64,000 nucleotides of DNA from NCBI RefSeq assembly GCF_018390645.1, contig NZ_JAHBGC010000017.1, positions 41,476-105,475 of the forward strand. Reading direction: 5' to 3'. Of the stretch, positions 7,437 through 13,997 are shown in pieces. Under the pieces are notes generated by a model, which had not been told where the DNA came from, did no database searches, and saw nothing but the letters and a program-made list of their open reading frames with translations. The translations under genes and the position numbers were made by a program. The DNA is from Ancylobacter dichloromethanicus (GTDB lineage: Bacteria > Pseudomonadota > Alphaproteobacteria > Rhizobiales > Xanthobacteraceae). Numbering within the stretch: position 1 is the stretch's first letter; the number at the start of each line of letters is the position of its first letter.

Positions 7437-8312
7437 ATGTCATCGGAGCAGTTCGACGAAGCATTGAAGCGTGTCCTCGTTCACGAGGGCGGCTATGCCG
7501 ACCATCCGGCCGACCCGGGCGGCGCGACCATGAAGGGCGTGACCCAGCGCGTCTATGACGGCTGGCGCCGGCGCCAGGGCAAGGCGCTGGCCAGCGTGCG
7601 CCACATCACCAATGCCGAGGTGGCGGCCATCTACCGCTTCCAGTACTGGGACGAGATCCGTGCCGACGCCATGCCGCCCGGCGTCGACTATGTCGTCTTC
7701 GACGGCGCGGTGAATTCCGGCCCGGCGCAGTCCGTCAAATGGCTGCAGCGGGCCCTCGGCGTGGCCGCGGACGGCCAGGTCGGCGCGGCGACGCTCGATG
7801 CGCTGGACCGCCACCGCGACCATGACCGGCTGATCGCCGACATACTCTCGCGCCGCCTCGCCATGCTGAAGGCGCTGCGGACCTGGCCGCACTTCGGTGT
7901 CGGCTGGTCCCGCCGCGTGGCCGAGGTCAAGAGGCACGGGCAGGCGGCGGCCATGGGCAGCGTGGGGCCGGCGCCGACCTGGAGCAAGGCGGGCGCGCAG
8001 CCCGCGACGCTCGACGACCTCGCCACCGCGCCGGCGCCGATCGGCGGCTCGGCCGGTGCCGTCGCCGGCGGCGGCAGCGCCGCCGTGCTGATCGACCAGG
8101 CGAAAGACACGCTGCAGCCGATGGTCGGCAGCGGTGGCTGGCTCGACACCATCTTCGCCGGCCTTGTCGCCGCCGGCGTCGCGGTGGCGATCGGCGGCGC
8201 CGTCTATGGCATCTGGGCGTCGCGTCGCAATCGGAAGGTGGCGGCCGTCGTCAGCGGCGAAGCGACGGCGGACCTCAGCGAGCTGCGCCACATCGGGCGA
8301 GCCGTGGCATGA
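7437..8312 (+). CDS. Endolysin: GH108 N-acetylmuramidase with C-terminal membrane helix
   Basis: A 291-residue lysis enzyme. Residues 1-95 are the glycoside hydrolase 108 domain: VLVHEGGYADHPADPGGATM, with Glu17 of the EGGY motif the expected catalytic acid. Residues about 95-175 match the peptidoglycan-binding domain that follows in this family (NSGPAQSVKWLQRALGV, then DGQVGAATLDAL). A linker rich in Ala and Gly leads to a transmembrane helix at about residues 238-262. The C-terminal helix is unusual compared with soluble lysozymes and suggests membrane tethering. The ATG at 7437 follows leader C; its stop overlaps the next start by 4 bp. It cuts the glycan strand of murein at the end of the lytic cycle. 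Confidence 0.85.
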   Translation: MSSEQFDEALKRVLVHEGGYADHPADPGGATMKGVTQRVYDGWRRRQGKALASVRHITNAEVAAIYRFQYWDEIRADAMPPGVDYVVFDGAVNSGPAQSVKWLQRALGVAADGQVGAATLDALDRHRDHDRLIADILSRRLAMLKALRTWPHFGVGWSRRVAEVKRHGQAAAMGSVGPAPTWSKAGAQPATLDDLATAPAPIGGSAGAVAGGGSAAVLIDQAKDTLQPMVGSGGWLDTIFAGLVAAGVAVAIGGAVYGIWASRRNRKVAAVVSGEATADLSELRHIGRAVA

Positions 8313-8653
8313 GCTGGCTCCTCGCCATCGTGCTGGACTGGACGCCCTGGTGGCTGTGGACGGCCGCCGGTGGCGTGCTGCTGGCGGCGACGTTCTCCCT
8401 CTGGCGGCCGATCCTCGCCATCCTCCCCTGGCCCGCCATCGTCGCCCTGGCGGCGTCGATCGTCGGCGCCCTCGCTTATCTCGCCGGCCGCAACAAAGGC
8501 GCGGCCGGCGCTCTCCAGCGCGCCCGAGACAAGGAGCAGGCCCGTGCAGACGACATCGAACACCGCGCTGCTGCGGCTCGCGAGCGTGCTGACCGGGACG
8601 CTCTTTCTGGTGGGCTGCGTGACGACGACGGCTGGCGAAGGAACGACGGGTAA
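8309..8653 (+). CDS. i-spanin-like (Rz-like) membrane protein
   Basis: A 114-residue protein with an N-terminal hydrophobic hairpin or pair of helices (residues about 3-27 and 36-60) and then a charged Ala/Arg/Glu-rich helix (residues 64-103), as expected for an inner-membrane spanin with a periplasmic coiled coil. It starts within the endolysin stop (ATGA). A lipoprotein gene begins inside its 3' half in another frame, which is the classic Rz/Rz1 layout. Spanins fuse inner and outer membranes at lysis. The second hydrophobic segment leaves a holin-like reading open. Confidence 0.6.
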   Translation: MSWLLAIVLDWTPWWLWTAAGGVLLAATFSLWRPILAILPWPAIVALAASIVGALAYLAGRNKGAAGALQRARDKEQARADDIEHRAAAARERADRDALSGGLRDDDGWRRNDG

Positions 8654-8771
8654 AGCCGTCTGCCGCTCCTTCCGGCCGATCACCTGGTCCGCCCAGGACA
8701 CGGACGAGACCATCGCCCAGGTGAAGGCACACAACGCCGTCTGGCGCGAGATATGCGGAGCCGGCCGATGA
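8544..8771 (+). CDS. o-spanin lipoprotein (Rz1-like), nested
   Basis: A 75-residue lipoprotein read from a GTG at 8544 in the +1 frame of the i-spanin gene. It has a hydrophobic signal with lipobox LVGC (cysteine near residue 25). The mature region has FRPITWSAQDTDETIAQVKA followed by HNAVWREIC, a pattern I know from Rz1-type proteins of alphaproteobacterial phages. The first 110 nt overlap the i-spanin gene, and its stop overlaps the next start (ATGA). The GTG is supported by AAGGAG 9 nt upstream. It would sit in the inner leaflet of the outer membrane. Confidence 0.7.
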   Translation: MQTTSNTALLRLASVLTGTLFLVGCVTTTAGEGTTGKAVCRSFRPITWSAQDTDETIAQVKAHNAVWREICGAGR

Positions 8772-9067
8772 ACGACATGCCGCGCCCGGCGGACACACCG
8801 GCACGGCCGAAGCTGCGGCTGGACTTCACCTTCAACCCGATCAACCTCGGCGCCCTGTTCGCCATGCTGGTCGGTGCCGGCTATGCCTATGGCCAGCTGA
8901 CCATGCGGCTCGGGCTGGTGGAAATGCAGTCCAGCCAGCTCACCCACCAGCTGACGGCGCAGACGCAGCTGATGGAACGCTGGGTCCGCACCGACGAACA
9001 GGTGATGGCGCTGCAGCGTGATGTTGAAAAGCTCGATGGCCGCGTGACCCGGATCGAGCGGCCCTGA
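8768..9067 (+). CDS. Small membrane protein with coiled coil, lysis region
   Basis: A 99-residue protein beginning MNDMPRPADTPARPKLRLDF. It has a single membrane segment at about residues 25-45 (INLGALFAMLVGAGYAYG) followed by a helical, heptad-like tail (QSSQLTHQLTAQTQLMERW to LDGRVTRIERP). The start overlaps the upstream stop by 4 bp; an in-frame ATG 15 nt upstream is possible. The topology resembles small phage membrane proteins of lysis cassettes, but no family is recognised. It could serve as a holin partner or a superinfection factor. Both are guesses. Confidence 0.55.
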   Translation: MNDMPRPADTPARPKLRLDFTFNPINLGALFAMLVGAGYAYGQLTMRLGLVEMQSSQLTHQLTAQTQLMERWVRTDEQVMALQRDVEKLDGRVTRIERP

Positions 9068-9367
9068 ATGCGGCCGCATCCGCAGATCGCGCCCTATATC
9101 CGCCGCACCAGCCGCGACCGGGCCGAGCTGGTGGTGCAGATGGCGCCGGAGAATGGCGACCCGGTGCCCGCCCTCGTCATCCCGCTCGATGCACGCGCGG
9201 GAACCCGCATGCTGGCCGAGCTTCTCGACGTGTTCCGCAGTGCCTGGATAGAAGCGTCGCCGGCGTGCGACCGTGCCGGCTGGATATCGTGCGACACCCC
9301 AAGGGAAAAGACGGCAAATCGCACGAGCGATCCGCGTAACCCTTTGAAAACAAACGCTAACACCTGA
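9068..9367 (+). CDS. Hypothetical protein, last prophage gene before att site
   Basis: A 99-residue soluble protein that begins directly after the previous stop (TGAATG). The N-terminal two thirds look like ordinary coding sequence (IAPYIRRTSRDRAELVVQMA, then PALVIPLDARAGTRMLAELL). The last 25 residues are low in hydrophobic content and run through AT-richer DNA towards the att site, ending one base before the tRNA-derived core. The C-terminus may therefore depend on which junction is present, prophage or excised phage. No function is recognised. Confidence 0.5.
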   Translation: MRPHPQIAPYIRRTSRDRAELVVQMAPENGDPVPALVIPLDARAGTRMLAELLDVFRSAWIEASPACDRAGWISCDTPREKTANRTSDPRNPLKTNANT

Positions 9368-9368
9368 A

Positions 9369-9413
9369 ATCATAATCCTGGGGTCGGGGGTTCAAGTCCC
9401 TCTCCCGCTACCA
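9369..9413 (+). other. attR: 3' half of a CAU-anticodon tRNA gene
   Basis: The 45 nt read as anticodon loop ATCATAA (CAU anticodon), a 3' anticodon arm, a variable loop, a perfect T arm (GGGGG TTCAAGT CCCTC), then acceptor strand TCCCGCT, discriminator A and encoded CCA. Upstream bases do not complete the anticodon stem (CTGAA faces TCCTG), nor any D arm, so this is not a whole tRNA. A tRNA 3' half at the edge of phage genes is the usual mark of a tRNA-integrating prophage. tRNA-Met is the likely identity; Ile2 with modified C34 is possible. Confidence 0.8.
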
Positions 9414-9463
9414 CAACACCGCGAACCTCTCGATCAGATAAACGCTCCCCGTCCGACCATAAA

Positions 9464-9487
9464 AAAGCCCGGCCGAAGCCGGGCTTT
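9464..9487. terminator. Bidirectional intrinsic terminator
   Basis: AAAGCCCGGC, loop CGAA, GCCGGGCTTT forms a 10-bp stem flanked by A-rich sequence on the left and TTT on the right. It can stop transcription from the tRNA/prophage side and from the minus-strand BA14K gene. Confidence 0.75.
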
Positions 9488-9536
9488 CGTTCAGGTGGGA
9501 GGCTCGCGGGGAAGGCGAGCCGGCAACGCGGCTCGC

Positions 9537-10031
9537 TCAGTAGGGCGAGACACACTGCTGGCGGGGGCCGTTGTAAGGCTGGAACGTGTTGTCCGAGGCG
9601 CGGTAGGAACGATAGTGGTTGGCGCACCACTGGATATGGGCATTGCCGCCGGCATAGCTGGGCTGGCTGGCAGCCGCGCCGAGCGCACCGCCGATGAGCG
9701 CGCCAGCGGCGAAGGCGCCGGCCGGGAACCACCAGCCATTATACTGGCGATAGCCGGGGCGGTAATAATTGTAGCCACGATGGCCGTTATAGTAGTGCCG
9801 GCCGCCGCTGGCCCAATAGCCGCGGCGCGCGCCCTGGCGGTGACCCTGCCTGTAACCCTGGCGGTAGCCCTGACGTTTGCCCTGGCGATAACCCGGCCGG
9901 TACTGCACCTGCTCAATGTTTGAGTCCGGCTTGGCGATCGTCTGCGGCATAATTGGCGCGGACATCGCCGGCATAACGCTTGATGTCACGACCATTGCGG
10001 CAGTAGCAAGAGCAATTGAAAGCTTCTTCAT
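9537..10031 (-). CDS. BA14K-domain secreted protein with RQG repeats
   Basis: A 164-residue protein with a signal peptide (MKKLSIALATAAMVV, cleavage near residue 25), a basic tyrosine/glycine-rich repeat region (YRQGKRQGYRQGYRQGHRQG, residues about 45-75), a hydrophobic glycine-zipper-like segment (about residues 100-120) and a C-terminal BA14K domain (HIQWCANHYRSYRASDNTF, then GPRQQCVSPY). BA14K proteins were first described from Brucella as immunoreactive, lectin-like proteins and are common in Hyphomicrobiales. The ATG at 10031 is preferred over an upstream in-frame ATG because the signal peptide begins there. A 16-bp palindrome lies about 95 nt upstream. Confidence 0.8.
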   Translation of the reverse strand: MKKLSIALATAAMVVTSSVMPAMSAPIMPQTIAKPDSNIEQVQYRPGYRQGKRQGYRQGYRQGHRQGARRGYWASGGRHYYNGHRGYNYYRPGYRQYNGWWFPAGAFAAGALIGGALGAAASQPSYAGGNAHIQWCANHYRSYRASDNTFQPYNGPRQQCVSPY

Positions 10032-10124
10032 AGCGGCATCCTCCGTATTACAACCGTTGCACATGGTGTAACGGACTTTCCATGAATGCTCGCTGAACGA
10101 GATCTTCAATTAAACGTCAGATTT

Positions 10125-10140
10125 CTGAACGTACGTTCAG
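10125..10140. promoter_or_regulatory. 16-bp perfect palindrome upstream of BA14K gene
   Basis: CTGAACGTACGTTCAG is fully self-complementary and lies 94 nt upstream of the minus-strand BA14K start. Its size fits a TetR-type or similar dimeric repressor site. No regulator gene is adjacent. Confidence 0.45.
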
Positions 10141-10176
10141 GATGGCGAGGCGCAGCATTCAAGCACCGTAACGCAT

Positions 10177-10205
10177 GAGGGCGCGCGGTGTTCCCGCGCG
10201 CCCTC
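10177..10205. terminator. 12-bp GC-rich hairpin downstream of hbpS-like gene
   Basis: GAGGGCGCGCGG and CCGCGCGCCCTC are perfect 12-bp arms with a 5-nt loop. There is no T run on either side, so if it terminates the minus-strand hbpS-like transcript it does so weakly or with Rho. Confidence 0.4.
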
Positions 10206-10238
10206 TCCGGCCGGTATTAACTTCCCGTGATCGGGGTG

Positions 10239-10676
10239 TCAGTCGGCGCCGGGATCGGCGGTGAAGCCCGCCGCCGCAATGCCGGCGCCCGCCGCCGCCT
10301 CGTCATTCTCCGACGTGTCGCCGGAGATGCCGACCGCGCCGATCACCTCGCCCGCCGCGTCGCGGATCAGCACCCCGCCCGGCACCGGCACCAGCGCGCC
10401 ACCGACCACGCTCGTCACCGAGGCGACGAAGAACGCCTGTTCCTTGGCCCGCTTGAAGATCGAGCGCGAGCCCATGCCGAGCGCGAGCGCGCCATAGGCC
10501 TTGCCATGGGCGACCTCGAAGCGCTTCAGGCTGGTGCCGTCCTCGGCCGCCGACACCTTCACCGCGCCGCGCGCGTCGAGCACGACCACCGCCATCGGCT
10601 TGAAATGGCCGGCCCGGCAATGGTCCAGCGCGGTGGAGAGGATGGTCTGGGCGGCGTCGAGACTGAGACTGGACAT
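10239..10676 (-). CDS. GlcG/HbpS family protein
   Basis: A 145-residue soluble protein of the GlcG/HbpS (DUF336) family. It shows SLDAAQTILSTALDHCRAG near the start, MAVVVLDARGAVKVSAAEDG in the middle and VPGGVLIRDAAGEVIGAVGI, then SGDTSENDEAAA at the end. Full length for the family. HbpS binds haem; GlcG is encoded in the E. coli glycolate operon with an unclear role. Here it is divergent from a TRAP transporter and shares the promoter region holding the 19-bp operator, which ties it to the 2-hydroxyacid regulon. The start ATG has GGGGAAA upstream. Confidence 0.8.
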   Translation of the reverse strand: MSSLSLDAAQTILSTALDHCRAGHFKPMAVVVLDARGAVKVSAAEDGTSLKRFEVAHGKAYGALALGMGSRSIFKRAKEQAFFVASVTSVVGGALVPVPGGVLIRDAAGEVIGAVGISGDTSENDEAAAGAGIAAAGFTADPGAD

Positions 10677-10765
10677 GCGTTTCCCCTTTATGGGCCTGAT
10701 TTTCCGTGCCCGAATGTGCCTTTCGTCGACGCTTGGTCAAGTCTCGCCTTGCCTTCTCGGCGGAT

Positions 10766-10784
10766 TTTTGCATTCATAATTCAT
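10766..10784. promoter_or_regulatory. 19-bp operator copy 1 (hbpS/dctP divergent promoter)
   Basis: TTTTGCATTCATAATTCAT lies between the divergent hbpS-like and dctP genes. The identical 19-mer recurs at 17038-17056 between the dehydrogenase and aminotransferase genes. It is strikingly AT-rich for this genome. It is the probable binding site of the FCD-type GntR regulator encoded at 18491. Confidence 0.65.
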
Positions 10785-10896
10785 AGTTCGGTCTCGCCAA
10801 GGATCGGCGCCGCCTGTCTGGCGTCGGTTGCCGGCGTTGCCGCGCGAATAAAAGCACCGGGGAACCGGGCACTGAGGAAACCCAAAGGAGCATGCC

Positions 10897-11880
10897 ATGA
10901 TCCGCCTCACGCGAATCGTGTCGGCGATTGCCGGCACCGTCTTGCTTGCCGCCACGGCGGCAGCCGAGCCCGTCGAAATCAAGCTCGGCCATGTGGGCGA
11001 GCCGGGTTCACTGTTCGACCAGACCTCGCAGGAATTCGCCAAACGCGCCAACGCCAAGCTCGGCGACAAGGGCCATGTCGTCGTCTACGGCTCCAGCCAG
11101 CTCGGCAGCGACAGCGAGCTGCTGAAGAAACTGAAGCTCGGCACCGTCGACCTCGCCCTCCCCTCGACCGTGATGACGACGGTCGCGCCCGAGTTCGGCC
11201 TGTTCGAGATGCCCTATCTGGTCAAGGACCGCGACCATGCCGTGAAGATCCGCGACGCGGTGATCGAGCCGGTGCTGGTGCCGATAGCCAAGGACAAGGG
11301 CTACGAGATCATCGCGGTGTGGGAGAACGGCTTCCGCCAGATCACCAACAACAGCCGCCCGATCAACAAGCCCGAGGACCTGAAGGGCATCAAGCTGCGC
11401 GTGCCCAAGGGCGTGTGGCGCGTGCGCATGTTCCAGGCCTATGGCGCCTCGCCGAGCCCGATGGCGCTGTCGGAGGTCTTCGTCGCGCTGCAGACCGGGG
11501 TGATGGACGGGCAGGAGAACCCGCTGGCCCAGATCTACCCCTCGCGCTTCCAGGAAGTGCAGAAGTACCTGTCGATGACCGGCCACGTCTACACCCCGGC
11601 CTACCTCACCGCCGGGCGCAGCTGGTCGAAGCTGCCGCCGGACGTGCAGAAGGCCCTCGCCGAAACGGCCGTCGAGATGCAGCCGGTGGCGCTGGAGATC
11701 GCCGCCAAGCTCGACGACGAGCTTCTCGGCAAGCTCAAGGACGCCGGCATGCAGGTGAACGAGGTCGACAAGGCCGCCTTCATCGAAGCCTCCAAGCCGG
11801 TCTATGAGGAGTTCGCCAAGGAAGTGCCGGGCGGTCAGAAGCTGATCGACGACTCCCTCGCCCTCGGCAAGGGCTCCTGA
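10897..11880 (+). CDS. dctP: TRAP transporter solute-binding protein (DctP family)
   Basis: A 327-residue periplasmic protein with a Sec signal peptide (residues 1-23, AAA cleavage). Family marks include IKLGHVGEPGSLFDQTSQEF near the mature N-terminus, the LKKLKLGTVDLALPS stretch, and ENGFRQITNNSRPINKPEDL followed by KGIKLRVPKGV, which contains the conserved arginine that salt-bridges the substrate carboxylate. It captures an organic acid for the DctQM membrane unit encoded next. Context (glycolate-type dehydrogenase, GlcG-like protein) suggests a 2-hydroxy acid such as glycolate or lactate, but the binding-protein sequence alone does not decide. AAAGGAG precedes the ATG. Confidence 0.85.
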   Translation: MIRLTRIVSAIAGTVLLAATAAAEPVEIKLGHVGEPGSLFDQTSQEFAKRANAKLGDKGHVVVYGSSQLGSDSELLKKLKLGTVDLALPSTVMTTVAPEFGLFEMPYLVKDRDHAVKIRDAVIEPVLVPIAKDKGYEIIAVWENGFRQITNNSRPINKPEDLKGIKLRVPKGVWRVRMFQAYGASPSPMALSEVFVALQTGVMDGQENPLAQIYPSRFQEVQKYLSMTGHVYTPAYLTAGRSWSKLPPDVQKALAETAVEMQPVALEIAAKLDDELLGKLKDAGMQVNEVDKAAFIEASKPVYEEFAKEVPGGQKLIDDSLALGKGS

Positions 11881-11993
11881 GCCCGTTCCAGCCGGCGGCC
11901 GCGCGCGGCGCGCCGGCTGGAACGCCCCCATACACGCCCCCCCCCGCTCCTTCAGAACGCGCGGCCGAGCCCCCGCGCCCTTGGATCAGCAAC

Positions 11994-12545
11994 ATGCTCG
12001 CAATAAGAAGATCCTACGACCGGATCTTGGAGGTCGTCGCCGCGCTGCTGATGGCGGCCCTGACCGGCATCATTGTGCTCGGCTTCGTCTTCCGGGCCCT
12101 CGGCCTGTCACTGGTCTGGTACGACGAGATCGCCTCGATCGGCCTGTGCTGGCTGACCTATTACGGCAGCGCCCTGGCCGCCCTGCGCGGCGCGCATATC
12201 GGCTTTCCCGGCATCGTGAACGCCTTTCCGCCGGCGCTGCGCGTCGCCAGCACCATCGCCGCTGAAATCATTGTCCTTGCCTTCTTCGTGATCCTCGCGG
12301 TCACCGGGCTGGAGGTTCTGGACATTCTGCAGGGCGACACGCTGGTCTCGATTCCGTCCGTCTCGCTGGTGGTCACCCAGTCGGTGATCCCGATCACGGC
12401 GGTGCTGTTCATCATTGCCGAGCTGCTGCGCTTTCCCGAGGTTCTCGCCGCCGCGCGCGGCGCCGGCTTCGAGGACCATGAATTGAAGGAAGCGCTCGAA
12501 ACCGTCCAGGAAACCGCTTCGTCCACCGGAGGCACCTCCCGATGA
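11994..12545 (+). CDS. dctQ: TRAP transporter small permease (DctQ family)
   Basis: A 183-residue inner-membrane protein with four predicted helices (about residues 15-37, 47-65, 85-107, 122-145) and the DctQ pattern LVWYDEIASIGLCWLTYYGS plus ALRGAHIGF. It forms the small subunit of the TRAP permease with DctM. It lies 113 nt after dctP and its stop overlaps the dctM start by 4 bp. The ribosome site is weak (GGATCAGC), which may set lower expression than the binding protein. Confidence 0.85.
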   Translation: MLAIRRSYDRILEVVAALLMAALTGIIVLGFVFRALGLSLVWYDEIASIGLCWLTYYGSALAALRGAHIGFPGIVNAFPPALRVASTIAAEIIVLAFFVILAVTGLEVLDILQGDTLVSIPSVSLVVTQSVIPITAVLFIIAELLRFPEVLAAARGAGFEDHELKEALETVQETASSTGGTSR

Positions 12546-13861
12546 GCAGCACGATGGGTCTTATGTTCATCGGCCTGTTCGGCATGGTGCTGCTGAACGT
12601 GCCGATCGCGGTGGCGCTCGGCATGGTGGCGGTGATCGCCATCTGGGCGACGCAGGGCACCGACATGCTGCCGAACGTGGCGCTGGTCATGTTCGAGGGC
12701 GCCACCAACTTCCCGCTGCTCGCCATCCCGCTGTTCATCCTGGCGGGCGGCATCATGAACTCGTCGTCGATTTCACGGCGGCTGATCAACCTCGCCTCCG
12801 CCATGCTCGGCTTCGTGCGCGGCGGCCTCGCCATGGTGACGATCGGCTCGTCGATGTTCTTCGCCGAGATTTCCGGCTCGGCGGTCGCCGGCGTCGCCGC
12901 GCTCGGCTCGCTGCTGATCCCGGCCATGAAGAGCCGCGGCTACAGCAAGGAGTTCGCGGCGGCGATCTCGTCCTCCTCGGCGAGCCTGGCGATCATCCTG
13001 CCGCCCTCCATCCCGATGATCCTCTACGCGGTGATGGCGCAGGTCTCGGTGGTGAAGATGTTCATCTCCGGCCTGCTGCCGGGCCTGCTCGGCGGCGCCG
13101 GGCTGGCGCTGGCGAGCTGGTACTACGCGGTGAAGAACGACTTCCCGGTCGAGCAGCGCTTCGCCTGGAGCCGGCTGGTGACGGCGTTCCGCGAAGCGCT
13201 GTGGGCGCTCATGCTGCCGGTCATCATCCTCGGCGGCATCTTCGGCGGCTTCGTCACCGCCACCGAGGGCGCGGCGGTGGCGGTGTGCGCGGCGCTGTTC
13301 ATCGCCATCGTGGTCTATCGCGAGCTCAGCTTCAAGGCGCTGTACCGCGCCCTGGTTGATGGCGCGCTGCAGACGGCGGTGGTCATGCTGCTGGTTGCCG
13401 CCTCGGCGCTGGTCGGCGTGTTCCTCACCGAGAGCCGGGTGCCGCAGGCGCTGGCCGCCTCGATCGCGGAGTTCACCACCAACCCCTACCTCGTGCTGCT
13501 GCTGCTCAACATCCTGTTCCTGATCCTCGGGATGTTCCTGCACTCGGCGGCCGCGATCATCCTCACCGTCCCCATCGTCCTGCCGCTGATCCAGCAGGTC
13601 GGCATCGACCCGGTGCATTTCGGCCTGGTGCTGACGCTGAACCTCGCCATCGGCCAGCAGACGCCGCCCGTCGCCTCGGTCTTGATCGCCGCCTGCTCGA
13701 TCGCGAAGTCCGACATCTGGCAGACCACCAAGGCCAATATCGGCTTCCTGCTCGTCCTCGTCGCGGTGCTGCTGATCTGCACCTATGTGCCGTGGTTCGC
13801 GCTGGCACCGACGCAATGGTTCTATGGCGACCCCTCGATCGGCGCCATGCCGGTCAACTGA
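12542..13861 (+). CDS. dctM: TRAP transporter large permease (DctM family)
   Basis: A 439-residue membrane protein with about 12 hydrophobic segments, the full length of DctM subunits. Conserved stretches include NFPLLAIPLFILAGGIMNSS, the glycine-rich AEISGSAVAGVAALGSLLIP loop and QQTPPVASVLIAACSIA near the C-terminus. DctM is the ion-coupled transport subunit driving uptake with a sodium gradient. It is the last gene of the dctPQM operon, followed 25 nt later by a strong terminator. Confidence 0.9.
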   Translation: MSSTMGLMFIGLFGMVLLNVPIAVALGMVAVIAIWATQGTDMLPNVALVMFEGATNFPLLAIPLFILAGGIMNSSSISRRLINLASAMLGFVRGGLAMVTIGSSMFFAEISGSAVAGVAALGSLLIPAMKSRGYSKEFAAAISSSSASLAIILPPSIPMILYAVMAQVSVVKMFISGLLPGLLGGAGLALASWYYAVKNDFPVEQRFAWSRLVTAFREALWALMLPVIILGGIFGGFVTATEGAAVAVCAALFIAIVVYRELSFKALYRALVDGALQTAVVMLLVAASALVGVFLTESRVPQALAASIAEFTTNPYLVLLLLNILFLILGMFLHSAAAIILTVPIVLPLIQQVGIDPVHFGLVLTLNLAIGQQTPPVASVLIAACSIAKSDIWQTTKANIGFLLVLVAVLLICTYVPWFALAPTQWFYGDPSIGAMPVN

Positions 13862-13885
13862 CCGCCAGAACACCCGACACGACCG

Positions 13886-13915
13886 ACCTCCCCGGCTCGC
13901 GCCGGGGAGGTTTTT
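13886..13915 (+). terminator. Intrinsic terminator of dctPQM
   Basis: ACCTCCCCGGC, loop TCGC, GCCGGGGAGGT then TTTTGTTT: an 11-bp stem with a T run directly downstream of dctM. Confidence 0.85.
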
Positions 13916-13936
13916 GTTTGCCCGCAGGATCGACAA

Positions 13937-13971
13937 TGAAAAGGCCCCGCACCGGTGGGCGCGGGGGCCTT
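13937..13971 (-). terminator. Intrinsic terminator of the FAD/Fe-S dehydrogenase gene
   Basis: On the minus strand, AAGGCCCCCGC pairs with GCGGGGCCTT around a CCCACCGGT loop and is followed by TTTTCATT. It lies 26 nt after the dehydrogenase stop and back to back with the dctM terminator. Confidence 0.75.
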
Positions 13972-13997
13972 GAGAGGGGGGCGCCGGTCGGCGTTGG

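Noticed and set aside
9369..9413. A complete tRNA gene
   Set aside because: Only the anticodon loop to CCA part is present. The upstream bases do not pair with the 3' anticodon arm and there is no D arm or 5' acceptor strand, so it is an att remnant.
9790..9900. CRISPR-like short repeats
   Set aside because: The repetition comes from the coding of RQG/YRQG amino-acid repeats in the BA14K protein; units are 9-12 nt and have no spacers. No CRISPR array was seen anywhere in the window.
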